NCBI GenBank assembly: GCA_027475525.1
Contig: JAMWFC010000040.1
Span: 62,001 to 126,000, forward strand
Length of the DNA: 64,000 nucleotides
Direction: 5' to 3'
DNA from: Macrolepiota albuminosa
Taxonomy: Eukaryota > Basidiomycota > Agaricomycetes > Agaricales > Agaricaceae
The notes beneath the pieces were generated by a model. It saw only the letters and a program-made list of their open reading frames with translations, had not been told where the DNA came from and did not search any database. The position numbers and the translations under genes are program-made. Below, piece after piece: positions 1 to 10,430 of the stretch. Within the stretch, counting starts at the first letter, position 1. The number at the start of each line of letters is the position of its first letter.

Positions 1-1608
1 GAGTGGGTAGCAATTCTTCTTGGTGATCTTATTGAGTTCTTGGTAGTCGACGCAGAGTCGGAGCAAACCGTCCTTCTTCTTGGCCAATAGAACCGGGGCT
101 CCGGCGGTGGAGGCAGAGGGTCAGATGAATCCCTTACCAAGCATTTCATCAAGGTAGTCTTTGAGGGCCCAGAGTTCGACTTCCGACATGTTGTACACCT
201 TACCAAAAGGGGGGGCGGCTCCTTCTTCGAGGTTGATAGTATGGTCATAAGGGCAGTGAGGGGGAATCTCCTTGGCGTCTCCTTCGGAGAATACATCAGC
301 GAACTCGTGATACTCTGGGGAAACTACTTCTTGGAGGATCTGCTCCTCGGTTTTCTTTTTCAGGAGGATAGCGTCCCCTTGTAGGTGTTCTTCCAGGAGA
401 GATGGCGAGGTGTGTAGCTGAAACGTGGAGGTTCCATCCTTCATGAGGCGGGTGAAGGGGGCGGCTCCAATGATCCTAATGTTGAGTGTGTTCGGGTCAA
501 TCAGGGTCGCAGATGCATCGGCCAAAGCAGGTTTGACAGGTGTCTGAGACCGACTTGGGTAGTTCGGCCCCTTGTACTTGTTCCAAGGAATGTTTGTGGG
601 TTGATTGGGGGCCTTGCAGGCTCAGACAGGCATGGGTGGCGTATGCATGGGGAGCGTGGCTGTCGTCCCAGGGGTGTTGGGCATCAGGTCGCTCCCTAGG
701 GCCCGGAGGTGCACGGCAGTCAAGGGGTGGTCTTCAGGTCCCGGGAAGGTCATGGTGAGCGCCCTCCAATTGATGTTGGGGTTCGTGTCGCGTAGCCAGG
801 GTAGTCCCAGCACCATCGGGGTCGATTTGTGAAGTCGTGTGACCAGGAAGTTGGAGGTGAACTCGTAGTCGTTGTCCAGGGTCACGTGCCCCGAGTGAGA
901 CCTCTGGATGGGGCCGGAGGAGGAGGGGGTGCCGTCAAGGCGTTGCAGGTGGAGGGGCTGGTCGAGGGAGTCGTGGAGAAGGTCGAGGGCGTCGCTGATG
1001 AAAGCTCCGGTGGCTCCGCTGTCAATGAGGGCCGATATCGGTCCTGGGGCGCCGTCCAGCCTGGCATTGATGACAAAGGATCAGGACAAGCAGGACTGGA
1101 GTCCAGGGGGTAGTGGGGGCCTGTCCAGAGGGTCCTTTGAGGTAGGGTCCGGAGAGCAGAGGATGTCGAAGGGGAGTTGCTGGTTGTCGGGTGTCGGGTC
1201 CCGGGTCAGGTGAAGGGTAAGATGTCGCCAATCAATGCGGGGATTGATGTCTTGGAGCCACGGGAGCCCTAAGACCAGGGGTGTGGAGGAGTAGAGTTTG
1301 GTTATCAACATCCGGAGGGTGTGAGTCTGTCCGTTGGCGAAAGTAACAGGCATATGCACGAAGTGAGTGATGTCCCCTGCCATAGAGGCATCTCCGTCAA
1401 AGAGGCAGAGCCGCACCGGGACCGGAAGTCGCTGAGCAGGTTCCAGGGCGAAGGTAGACCATGCTTCGTCGATGAAGTTGTCGGTGGCACCACTGTCGAC
1501 GAGGGTGTTGAGGGGGGTTCCGAAGGGGGTGAGGTGGGTTTTGAGGAGAAGGAAGTGTGAGGAGTGGGAGGGTAGGTAAGCCATGAGGGTGTCCTGTGCA
1601 AGTGTCAT
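1..1608 (-). pseudogene. gypsy pol: two tandem aspartic proteases then reverse transcriptase (partial)
   Basis: A single reading frame runs from 1,608 to base 1, interrupted by TGA at 1,081-1,083, 622-624 and 121-123. The first retropepsin-like domain has LVDSGAT at 1,483-1,503 and ends with a VLGLPWL motif. After the first TGA, in the same frame, a second domain has LIDSGAT at 1,009-1,029 and its own VLGLPWL. Next come a linker and the RT N-terminus ([14 protein letters not shown] near 25-65). Each TGA fits a CGA (Arg) codon changed by C-to-T: after the third TGA the sequence continues with [10 protein letters not shown], where gypsy RTs usually have an Arg. Known of the family: PR matures the polyprotein and RT copies the RNA. 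Odd: gypsy elements normally carry one protease. The RT catalytic core lies outside the window. Confidence 0.85.
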
Positions 1609-1826
1609 GGAGCAAAGGTGGGAAACCAGGGCGGAGAAGACGTCAGGGTCAATTCCATGATTTAGGGCGTCTTCCAGGTCTAAATCGCTGGGTCGTTTTC
1701 CGAATACTCAAAGGTGGCGTCCTCTCCTTCGAAGGTCCAGGTGGTGCGTCCCATAACCTGTCATTGGGGACACTCAGAGATGAAATGGTCTTTCTCATCA
1801 CAAAGTATGCAAATGCCTTCCCTCCT

Positions 1827-4010
1827 TCATCGTTCCTGCACATCCTTTGGAACTTCGACCCAGAGTCGTCCCTTCTTTTGAAGCCGGTTGGCCTGGAGGG
1901 CCTCCTTGTCCTGTTCGTCAGTGAAGTCAAGGTCTTCAGGGTCTTCTGGGGGCTCCTTGGGGCTTGGCACGTCGCCCGGGTTGTGGGCAGCCATGGTGGC
2001 ATTGAGTTGGGCCTGGGGGCAGGTGCCGCTGCCAGGGTTAGTATTGGGTGGGCCGCGACTCACCAGGAGTCAGCCGCCAGGGAATGCAGGGGGACCGGGG
2101 TTTTGATTTTGAGGATTGGGAGTTTCGCCGGAGGGCCATGGAGGTCCTTCCCTAGAGTTCCAGGAGGGTCAGGAGTTTGAATACTCGCTGCGGTCTTCTC
2201 AATAGTGTTGGTCGATCTGCATGACGAGGGCCTTGTATCCGTTGTAGGAGGGTTGTTTTGGGGTGAGTTGAAGGACGTCCTTGATACGTTGTGGCAGGGC
2301 ACGGCGGAGGGCGTACTGGAGGGCGCTGTAATTCCAACCTGTCTCATAAGCTTCCTTTTCAAAACGTACAATGAAGGTGGTGAAACGTTCTTCAGAGCGC
2401 ATCCAGAGGTTGAAGAGGGTGTCCTCAGCTTCGGCCATGGTATCGTAGATTCCGAATTTTCTGGAGAACTCGTCGACAAAGGCTTGCCAGCGGGAGAGTG
2501 CCGGATTGTTGGGGTCAAACTGGATGAGGGCCGTATAATGGTCGAAGGCGATTCCCTGGAGGTACGAGGCAGCAAAGGCCACCCGGGAGCTGTCAACCTG
2601 AAAAGTGAGTGGCTTCGCCTGAAACGTGTTAAGACATTGGGTGAGGCAGCAAAGGCCACCCGGGAGCTGTCAACCTGAAAAGTGAGTGGCTTCGCCTGAA
2701 ACGTGTTAAGACATTGGGTGAGGAATGTATGCCATTTTCCGGGGTCCCAGCCCATGAATGCATCGGGCTTTTGAATGTCCAGGCGTCCTTTGTGGGTGAG
2801 GGCGTTGCGAGCGTTGTCAGGTCCGGCAGCGTTGCGGAGAGGGGGGCCGGCATTGTAGTAGTAGTAATAATGGTTACCCCCCTCTCCTTGTGGAGGAAAG
2901 GCACCAAGAGCAGGACCCCACCCGCCTGGAGGGCCTCCTCCGGGTGGCTCATCTGGAGGTCCGCGCCCAGGAGGTCTGTTGTCCTAGGGGGGTTTGTTCC
3001 TGCTGGAGGGAGGCCCGGGTCTCCATGCAGGGGGTGGTGGAGGTGGGGGGCCTGGGGGTTGCCCTCGAGGCTCGGCTGAGGGTGGCGGAGGCGGTCGGGG
3101 AGGGTTCGGTGGTGTCGGGTCGATCTGAGGGGGGCCGGGTGCCGGGTCGGGTGCCAGGTTGCGCGGGGGACGTTCAATCCGGGAGAGACGCGCTTGCATC
3201 GGAGGCTGTGGGGGGTTCTGCAGATCAAAGTGGGGCGGGGGGTCGCAGCAGAAGTTGGGCTCTGGAGGGGCTGGGGCTGACATGGGGGGCGGTACCGGGA
3301 CGGGGGTGGGTGCGGGACATTGTTTGTTGTTGCTGCATGTGAGCTCGTCAATGTAGCACAGCGTGTCGTCTGTGCTAGGGATGTCTGCGTGGGGTCTACC
3401 AGGGTTCGCCAGGGCTGGGGGTTGGGTGTTGTCCGTTTGCAGGAGCAGTTCCAGGGGTCTCTGGGGCTGTCCCCAGGTCTTGAAGGTGCTAGGAACAGAG
3501 TTAGCCCTACGGTGAGTTGACAAGCCTACTATGCGGGCAGCGGGCTGATCAAATAGCCCTCCTGTCGGATTGAGGGACCGTAGTATGGCCAAGGCATTTT
3601 GTCGCTCTTCCCGTTGTCGTTGCTCCAGAGTGGAGACCGCAGGGGCTGCTAGGGCCAGTTCCAGGGGTTTCCGCTGGATGTGAATTGAGCAGCCTGGGTC
3701 TGCAGGGTCGTTGAGGGGTCGAGGGGAGGGGGACGTGTGGACTTCATTGAGCAGTTGTTGCAATTCTTTGCGGAGGATCGTGTTGCGTCTATACTCTACC
3801 ATAGTCTGCTCTGGGAGTTCTCCTTGCATGAGGCGATCCCCGAATTTGACCAAGCAATGGGCCCAGTCCTCCGGAGTGCCTGCGAAGTTGTCATGTCCGA
3901 ATTCCATGAGTAGTGTCCTTGCCCGTTGTGCAAAGTCCTCCGGCGAGATCCTGAGCGAGCGGAGCACTTTGTCCCATTGCCGTTTGTAGTCCTCGAGACA
4001 TCATTGTCCC
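1827..4010 (-). pseudogene. gypsy gag, proline-rich N-terminal half and capsid, CCHC knuckle
   Basis: On the minus strand the frame ending at 2,984 carries a gag N-terminal region followed by a very proline-rich linker (about 3,000-3,350 encodes runs of P with R/G). A TAG at 2,984-2,986 fits CAG to TAG. The frame then continues through a WxxF-type capsid core (2,199-2,582; RWQAFVDEFSRKFG) and a zinc knuckle CILCDEKDHFISEC (C-X2-C-X4-H-X4-C) at about 1,780-1,825. A 77-bp tandem duplication (2,566-2,723) shifts the frame. Skipping one copy joins the FQVDSSRVAFAAS segment directly to YLQGIAFDHYTAL, the expected continuous capsid. Gag would form the virus-like particle. Not functional as read. 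Confidence 0.8.
2566..2723. repeat. 77-bp-period tandem duplication 1
   Basis: Two copies, 81 matching bases. Lies in gag; deleting one copy restores the capsid frame. Confidence 0.95.
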
Positions 4011-4169
4011 ATTGGCAAGGGAGGAGTCCGAGCGGTGATAGGACCCTATACAGGTTAGGCGCATCAACAGCAGGCTCGGCACCGGCTCCGGGAACCTTGC
4101 CGCACTCGTTCCGAACTTGGCGCACGCGTTCTACCCAGTTTAAGCCATTCCCGACGGCCGGACATGGCA

Positions 4170-5046
4170 AGAAGCAGATCCGATCAATGATAGCACCGAC
4201 GGCAGCAGGAATGACAACTGACAGATGGCATCAGTCATTGACGACAGCGCTTAGCGAGAAGATTGATGATCTGTCAAACACCGACAGACAGCTTGGCGTT
4301 TGACCTTGGCGGCTGACATCGCTTAGCGCCACCGATTTGGCGTCTGACACCGCTTAGGTATGTTGATAGACAGAAGAAGGATGGATTGATGGCTTAGCGT
4401 CGCGATCTGCCGCCGGGTGGCGCTAAGGGTCTTGAATGGACGGCAGGATCTGAAACAGTTGGAGCTACCCCTCATGAAATTTTCTAGTTTACCGCTCTTT
4501 GGCTACTGGCGACGGCGAACTCTTTGTAGTATAAAAGTACTTACCGACTTGTACCATAACAACAAGAATCGACCAGAGTTTCCTGCTCCCACTTCTTTAG
4601 TCTCCCTTACGCTCAAAATCTCATTTACGGTCGGCAACGTCGAATTCATCGGCAGTTGCAGACTCTCGCCAATCTTCGACCTATTTGCGCCTTGCAGCTA
4701 CGGCAGGCATCAGCGACGCTTAGACTGCGCTAAGCTTACTGTGTCCTTACCGCTTACCTTACCGTGTTTACTTACCGCTTCTTCCTAGGCGCTTCGCCTT
4801 GGCGCCTTACACTTGCCGACACCCGTTACCGACTTTACACCTTTTTCACAGGCGCGTTCTCTGGGACCTGCCCGGAACTCCCCCAACACTTATAGCGCGC
4901 CCAACGCAAGCCATTGGTACGGTAACACTATAGATATATTTGTTACTGACCAAACTTTGGGCGTCATCATAGCGCGCCCAACGCAAGCCATTGGTACGGT
5001 AACACTATAGATATATTTGTTACTGACCAAACTTTGGGCGTCATCA
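4170..5046 (+). repeat. LTR of the same gypsy family inserted in inverse orientation
   Basis: The right end is sharp: TTTGGGCGTCATCA at 5,033-5,046, the same 3' terminus (on the other strand) as the LTR at 6,272. About 100 bp inward the two share GTTCTCTGGGACCTG. A TATA motif (tataaaa, about 4,528) fits an LTR promoter reading rightward. Many gctaagcg motifs occur, as in the 6,272-7,399 LTR. The left edge is uncertain: gag coding resumes near 4,010, and I could not find a clean TG end or target-site duplication. It may be a solo LTR or a rearrangement product. Confidence 0.55.
4892..5046. repeat. 77-bp-period tandem duplication 2
   Basis: Two copies, 78 matching bases, at the right end of the inverted LTR. 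The first copy ends at the LTR terminus (gcgtcatca). Confidence 0.95.
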
Positions 5047-5475
5047 GCGGGTGGGGAGGCGGTTGGGTAGTGTCAAGGGGAATAGTCATAGTTGGGAGGT
5101 CCCTGGGATTGGAGGGCAGGGCGCTGGTAACCGTAGTAGGGGGTGGGTGCAAAGGGGTTCTCGCTGGGGGGTACCGGGCAAGGTCCACTGGGAACTGGCG
5201 GTGTCTCCGGCAGGCCCCCGGAGATGCTCCGGTACAAGGGGACCTCCATGGGTCGCGCTATGGCTAGGTTGAGTGGAGGGGCCTAGCTGGCTGAGGGCCC
5301 CAGATCATAGAGGGATGGGTCAGGGGCCCAGTGGCGGTGGAGGTATTGGGGTTTGTACGGGAGGGGTGGATAAGCAGGGCGGGGGGTCTGTGCAGAGTAG
5401 TGATTGGGGACCGGGCGCCTGTAGGGGTCAGTCTGGTAGCCTGTGGGATAGTAGGTATGAGTATACGTAGCCATC
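5047..5475 (-). pseudogene. 5' part of gypsy gag (Tyr/Pro-rich)
   Basis: From ATG at 5,475 (or the overlapping 5,477) on the minus strand the frame encodes MATYTHTYYPTGYQTDPYRR and a further Tyr/Pro-rich stretch, with stops near 5,283 and 5,090. It ends at the inverted LTR boundary at 5,046. Composition matches the proline-rich gag continuing at 4,010. I infer this is the gag start separated from its body by the LTR insertion. No recognised domain lies in this part. Confidence 0.45.
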
Positions 5476-6271
5476 AAGAACGGTGTAAGGAGGGAGTCTT
5501 GATATTATGTCAGGTTCCGCTGAGTCGGGGGCTTTCCAGGAAAGCAACGCCCTTACAATGCGGACTTGACGAGTCTTGATATTATGTCAGGTTCCGCTGA
5601 GTCGGGGGCTTTCCAGGAAAGCAACGCCCTTACAATGCGGACTTGATCTATGAATACTCGGGTGTCTGGAACTCCGGGGTTAGGACTCCAGGGTTCAAGA
5701 TGCGGACAGGGGTAATTCCGGGAGAGGAGACTTGGTCTGTGGGTTTTGGGGTTGTGGGTAGCTGGGGTTTGGGTGGGGGTCGAGTCGTGAACTGGAGGTT
5801 CTAAGATGAGACCGAGTTAGCAAATTATAAGTTGCGAAGTACATACCAAACTTTAGAGCACGCAGTTATTCAAGCGTGCCAGTCAAAGCGTGCCAGTCAG
5901 TGCATACCAATCAAGCAAAGGGCATGCAACAATTCAAGTTATCCAAGTTAATATCAAGACTAGCAAATACAACGGGGAACTACGCTATAAGTACTACGGG
6001 ACTGGGTCTCGGGGTTCTGGGATGTCTGGAATGGGTTCCAGGAGTCATTGAGTAGCGGGCAGAGACTGTATACTTGGATCGCACATGTGGGGTGTGCAAT
6101 CAATTGGCATGGAGGAAGCTGTGATGCGTGATGCGTGATGGCTGGAAGCGAGTTGTGTGATCCGATCGTTGATCAGGGCTAGTGGCAGCTGATGGCGGTC
6201 CTTGATGCGTGTGATGGCGGTGTCGGTAGTCGTGATGGCAGGGCGTGTCCTGTGGGGTTGGAGGGAGGGTC
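5476..6271 (-). other. gypsy 5' leader, no gene seen
   Basis: This non-coding stretch lies between the 5' LTR and the gag start of the minus-strand element. It contains a 77-bp duplication (5,494-5,646) and an imperfect local repeat (agcgtgccagtc / gcataccaatcaag, 5,870-5,935). No supported ORF. Confidence 0.5.
5494..5646. repeat. 77-bp-period tandem duplication 3
   Basis: Period 77, 76 matching bases with one spacer base. In the gypsy leader. Confidence 0.95.
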
Positions 6272-7399
6272 CCGGTGATGACGCCCAAATCAAGCTGGAC
6301 GCTGCGTGGACTATCACTAGTGCAGCTACTTAGCCAATATAGCTTTGGGTGCGCTAAGTGTGTGAGAGAGTCCTGGACAGGTCCCAGAGAACACACGGTA
6401 GGCAAGAGGTTGGTGGCAAGGAAAGTGGGTGATTGGAGGCACTTGCATATGGCTCCAAAACGTGGCTACAGAGCGCTAAAAGTCGCTAAGTGGGAGCGCT
6501 AAGAGCATGGGAAAGTCGCTAAGAAAGGCGCTAAGAGGTGCAGGAAAGGGTCGCTAAGAGGCACTAAGTGTTAGCACCTAGAATGTGATAATAAAAGGAT
6601 GAGATTGCTTAGCAGATCTAAGCACAAAAGCCAAGCCGTAGTTGCAAGGCGCTAGAGAGAGAGAGATATAGAAAACTAGAGCAGAGTCCCCTTGCTTGAC
6701 ACGGTCAACAAGAGGTAGTCTGTTGCGTATGGAGACCAAAATGTTGGGATACGATCCCTACTGCCAAATTGATTCCCCGTACTACTAACAAAAAGTAGGT
6801 ATTTATAGTAAAGAAAGTTAGCCGACGCTAAGAGGTTAAGCGCCGCTAGAGGGTGGTAAACTGATGAAAATGTAAGTAAATGCAGTAAAGAAAGTTAGCC
6901 GACGCTAAGAGGTTAAGCGCCGCTAGAGGGTGGTAAACTGATGAAAATGTAAGTAAATGCGGTGAATTGAATTGTATAGTAAAAAGGTCTATAATAATGC
7001 TATCATGGAAATACTTCATTATTTCTCCTTGTAAGCGCTGCCACTGGCTAAGAGCATTATGCCGGATTGACTGATGCCAAGTGTTTGTGTAAATGTATAG
7101 CCTTGGAGTGCAAGTGGCAAGGTGCGGTGAGGTGTCAATAGTGGTGCGAAGAATAAATGGTGCCATAAAAAGTGGTCTGAAAGTAATTGGAGTCTGTAGC
7201 TGCGAGTTATTAGTGTAAAAATATGAGAAAAATAGCACTGGAAGCGCTAGAGCGTGGCGCTTCTGGTGGTACTAGTGGGCCGATGTGAGGTGTGGGTATT
7301 GGTGCTATCAGTAGCCAGCCACGATGCAGGCTCATCACCGGATGGTGTTCCGGGGGTGTCCCGGGGTGGGTCCGGAGGGGAGGGGTCGTGACAGATAGT
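6272..7399 (-). repeat. 5' LTR of the minus-strand gypsy element
   Basis: Minus-strand ends are TGTCACGACCCC (7,399 inward) and GGGCGTCATCA (6,272), giving TG...CA termini. Length is about 1.05 kb after discounting one 77-bp copy at 6,807-6,960. A related, CpG-depleted partial copy lies at 9,754-10,430, matching 6,571-7,330 in the same orientation. Confidence 0.65.
6807..6960. repeat. 77-bp-period tandem duplication 4
   Basis: Exact 77-base unit, in the gypsy LTR. The related copy at 9,754-10,430 lacks it. Confidence 0.95.
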
Positions 7400-9235
7400 C
7401 CTTGTATCTGGCCAACTTTGACTTTTTTCTACATCACAAACCTGGATGGAGCATGGGCAAGCCAGACACACTTTCTAAATGAGCAGACCATGGTTCAAGA
7501 GCTAGTGACAATGACAATATTGTACTCCTGAAGCCAGAACTGTTTGCTATCCATGCTCTAGAGGGTGTGGTCAGCCAGGAAGAAGAAGCGAGCATTCTTC
7601 AAATCATTTGCTGAGGTGACTGGAAGGGTGCTCAAGAAGATCTGGTAGCCAAGGCTGCCTTAGCCTTGCATACTCAAGAGAAAACCAGAGTAAAGTCTGT
7701 CTGCACTGACCAGTGGTCTTTGAAGAATGGTCTTCTCACCTTCCAGGGGCACATTTATGTTCTCAACCTGCCAGACCTCCAGAGGCAGATTGTGGAGCAG
7801 CATCACAACTCTTGGGTTGCAGGTTATCCTGGCAGATAGAAGATACTGGAGCTGGTCTTTTAGAATTACTGGTGGCCTCAGATGTCACAGTATATTGGCT
7901 CCTACACCTTCACCTGTAACCTCTGCCTTCAGACTAAGCCCCATTATCAGCTTCCTATAAAGCAGCTTCATTCTTTACCCATTTCAGCTGAGCATTGAAG
8001 TGTGGCCTCAGTATACTTCATCGTCAAGTTGCCAGACTCTCATGGATATGATGCAATCATAGTGGTAGTAGATCTCTGTGGCAAGCATGCTCATTTTATT
8101 CCAACACACACTACTTGCTCTGCCATGGGCACTGCTAATTTGTACTGGAAGCATGTCTGAAAACTCTGTGAGTTGTCAGATGCCTACATCTCAGATCATG
8201 GACCTCATTTTGTGGCAGAATTTACCAGAGAACTGTATTGCCTCCTCCATGTCAAACTCCACACTTCCACAGCCTACCATCCCCAGTCCAATGGCCAGAC
8301 TGAGTGTATCAACCAAGAGCTAGAACAGTACTTCTGGCTCTTCTGCAATGAATGACAGAGTGACTGGGATAACTTATTACTAAAGGCAGAGTTTCAATAC
8401 AACAACTATGTACATGCTGCCACCCAGATGTTTTCTTTCCTTCTAGATATTGGCTGATATTCTTGGATGGGATTTGAGCCTTGTAGACAACCTTCAGAGA
8501 ATGAAGCTGTCAACAAGTTCATAGATCAGATGAAGGCACTTGGATGGGATTTGAGCCTTGTAGACAACCTTCAGAGAATGAAGCTGTCAACAAGTTCATA
8601 GATCAGATGAAGGCAGTTCAGGAGGAAGCCAAGGCTGCTTTAGCTAAGGCAAAGGATGACATGGCCTGCTACTATGATTATGGACAAACTCTGGCCCCCA
8701 AGTACAAGCCTGGAGATCGAGTCTATCTGGATGCCTCTAATATTGCTACTATCTAACCTTTCCAGAAGCTCTCTCATTGTTGTTTAGGACCCTTTCTTAT
8801 AGTAAGGCAAGTAGGCCTACTAGCCTATCAACTCAAGCTGCCTAGTGGAATGAGTCAACTCCATCTAGTCTTCAATGTAGTGAAGCTCTCTCCTGCACCA
8901 GAGGATCCAATCCCAGGTCGATGCCCACAGCTACCCTTATCTCCAGTTCTGATAAACAACTAAGAGAAGTATGAAGTGGAGCAGATCCTAGACAGCCAAC
9001 TCTTTAGGAACAAGCTTCAGTTCAAGGTCAAGTGGAAGGGCTATGAAATTGAAGACATCTCCTGAGAGCCACAAAAGAATGTTCATGCCCCTGCCTTGGT
9101 CTGAGAATTCTATTAATAGCATTTCAATGCTTTGTAGGCAATCAGAGGCCTCTATTCTCTTTCCAAGATAGACCAGGCCATTCAGAACTACTTCTATCTA
9201 GCATCTCAAGATGCCATACTCTAGAGGGGAGGTGA
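7400..9235 (+). pseudogene. 5'-truncated chromovirus pol: RNase H end, integrase, chromodomain
   Basis: Plus-strand fragments show, in order: the end of RNase H (about 7,430-7,480), an H2C2-type integrase zinc-binding region (about 7,780-7,950; RQIVEQHHNSWVAGYPG then YWWPQMS), the integrase core (8,000-8,360; ISDHGPHFVAEFTRELY and YHPQSNGQTECINQELEQY), the GPY/F-like region (8,690-8,880), and a C-terminal chromodomain (8,960-9,110; QFKVKWKGYEIEDIS). This is the architecture of fungal chromoviruses, whose chromodomain targets integration to modified histones. Multiple stops and almost no CpG; many Arg/Trp positions are stops or His/Cys/Gln. A 77-bp duplication (8,462-8,615) causes one frameshift. 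The 5' end abuts the LTR terminus at 7,399, so the element is truncated. Confidence 0.88.
8462..8615. repeat. 77-bp-period tandem duplication 5
   Basis: Exact 77-base unit in the chromovirus integrase region. Skipping a copy rejoins the frame around GFEPCRQPSENEAVNKF. Confidence 0.95.
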
Positions 9236-9753
9236 TGTCAGGAGACTCCTCTTTTCTTCTTTCTTTCACTCTCTATTCCTTCACTTTCCTTCATTCATTT
9301 CCTTACTTCTTCTATCATTCTCTCATTTTGCTATTTCTATTCTTTCAACACTATTTGTTAGTACTATTCTCAGCCTTTGAGGTGCTCTGGTTCTTTAGCT
9401 ATTGTTCAGACAAGTATGGGCTCTTTAGCACCACTTCCAGACCACTTATATAAGCCAGAGTTTGCCTTTCTGACTTCCAAAGTCCGGAGTTTTTCTGCCT
9501 TATTTGCACAGTTGTTTGTTTAGGCAATTTTTGAGGTTTTAAGGTTTTGTTGCACTGTACTGTTGTTTTCCATGCTTCAGAAGCCCCAGAAGCATTCAAC
9601 CTGGCATAGAGAATCTCTAGACTTGTTCTCTTTGGATCTCCCTGTGCCAGGTGAGTAGTTATTATGACATTGTCAGTATATACTTTAATACACTTTGGAT
9701 TTTGCTCTGCCAGCTGTGTGACTGAGCCACAGCCTCCAGAGGTTGCCTTTATA
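9236..9753 (+). repeat. 3' LTR of the chromovirus
   Basis: It begins TGTCAGGAGACTCC at 9,236, directly after a purine-rich tract (agaggggagg) that fits a polypurine tract. It contains a TATA-like ttatataagcc near 9,446 and ends tttata at 9,753 (expected CA changed to TA). A second copy lies inverted at 12,840-13,413. Confidence 0.75.
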
Positions 9754-10430
9754 ATTAGTATCTAGAATGAAATAATAAAAAGACAGGATTGCTTAATAGA
9801 TCTAAGCATAAATGCCAAGCTGTAGTTGCAAGGTGCTAAGAGATTGCAGAGAAAGAGAGAGAAGACTAAAGCAGAGTCCTCTTACTAACACAGTCAATAA
9901 AAAGTAGTTTGTTGGATATAGTGACTAAAATTTTGGGATATAATCCCTACTGCAAAATTGATGATTTGCTCCTAACAAGAAATAAGTATTTATAGTAAAG
10001 AAAGTTAGCCATTGCTAAGAGGCTAAGTGTTAGCAAAGTATAGTGAACTGATAAGAATGTAAGTAAATGCCATGAATTAAACTATATAGTAAAAAAGTCC
10101 CCAATCATAATATTTCATTATTTCATTCTGTAAGTGCTGCCACTGGCTAAGGGCATTAGTTCGGATTGACTAATGCCAAGTGTCCATGTCAATGTATAGC
10201 TATAGAATGCAAGTGGCAAGGTGCAGCAAGGTGTTAACAGTGGTGCTAAAGATAAGTGATGCCATAAAAAGTGGTTGTAGAGTAATTGGAAGCTGTAGCC
10301 ACAAGTTATTATTATAGAAATATGCAAAAATTAGTGCTAGAAGTGCTAAAGTGTGCTGCTTCTGGTAGTACTAGTGAGCTAATGTGAGGTGCTGGTATTG
10401 ATGCTATTTGTAGCCAGCTATAATAAGAGC
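9754..10430 (-). repeat. truncated, CpG-depleted copy of the 6,272-7,399 LTR
   Basis: This stretch aligns throughout with 6,571-7,330 (shared blocks such as tatttatagtaaagaaagtt, cactggctaagggcat-like, gccataaaaagtggt). At most positions where the other copy has CG, this one has TG or CA, for example gttagccgacgctaag versus gttagccattgctaag. It lacks the 77-bp duplication present in the first copy. Confidence 0.7.

Larger units (their letters stand above)
1..7399 (-). mobile_element. Ty3/gypsy LTR retrotransposon, decayed, left end outside window
   Basis: Read on the minus strand the order is a 5' LTR (6,272-7,399), leader, start of gag (5,475-5,047), an inserted LTR in opposite orientation (about 4,170-5,046), the rest of gag (about 4,010-1,827) with a CCHC knuckle, two aspartic-protease domains, and the start of reverse transcriptase running off the window at base 1. 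GC and CpG content stay high compared with TEs further right, so decay is moderate. The polyprotein is broken by in-frame TGA/TAG codons and a 77-bp duplication. Family assignment rests on the gag-PR-RT order and on the RT N-terminal motif near base 1-120. Confidence 0.85.

Noticed and set aside
1596..2180. 194-codon plus-strand ORF
   Set aside because: Antisense shadow of the gypsy gag/pol on the minus strand.
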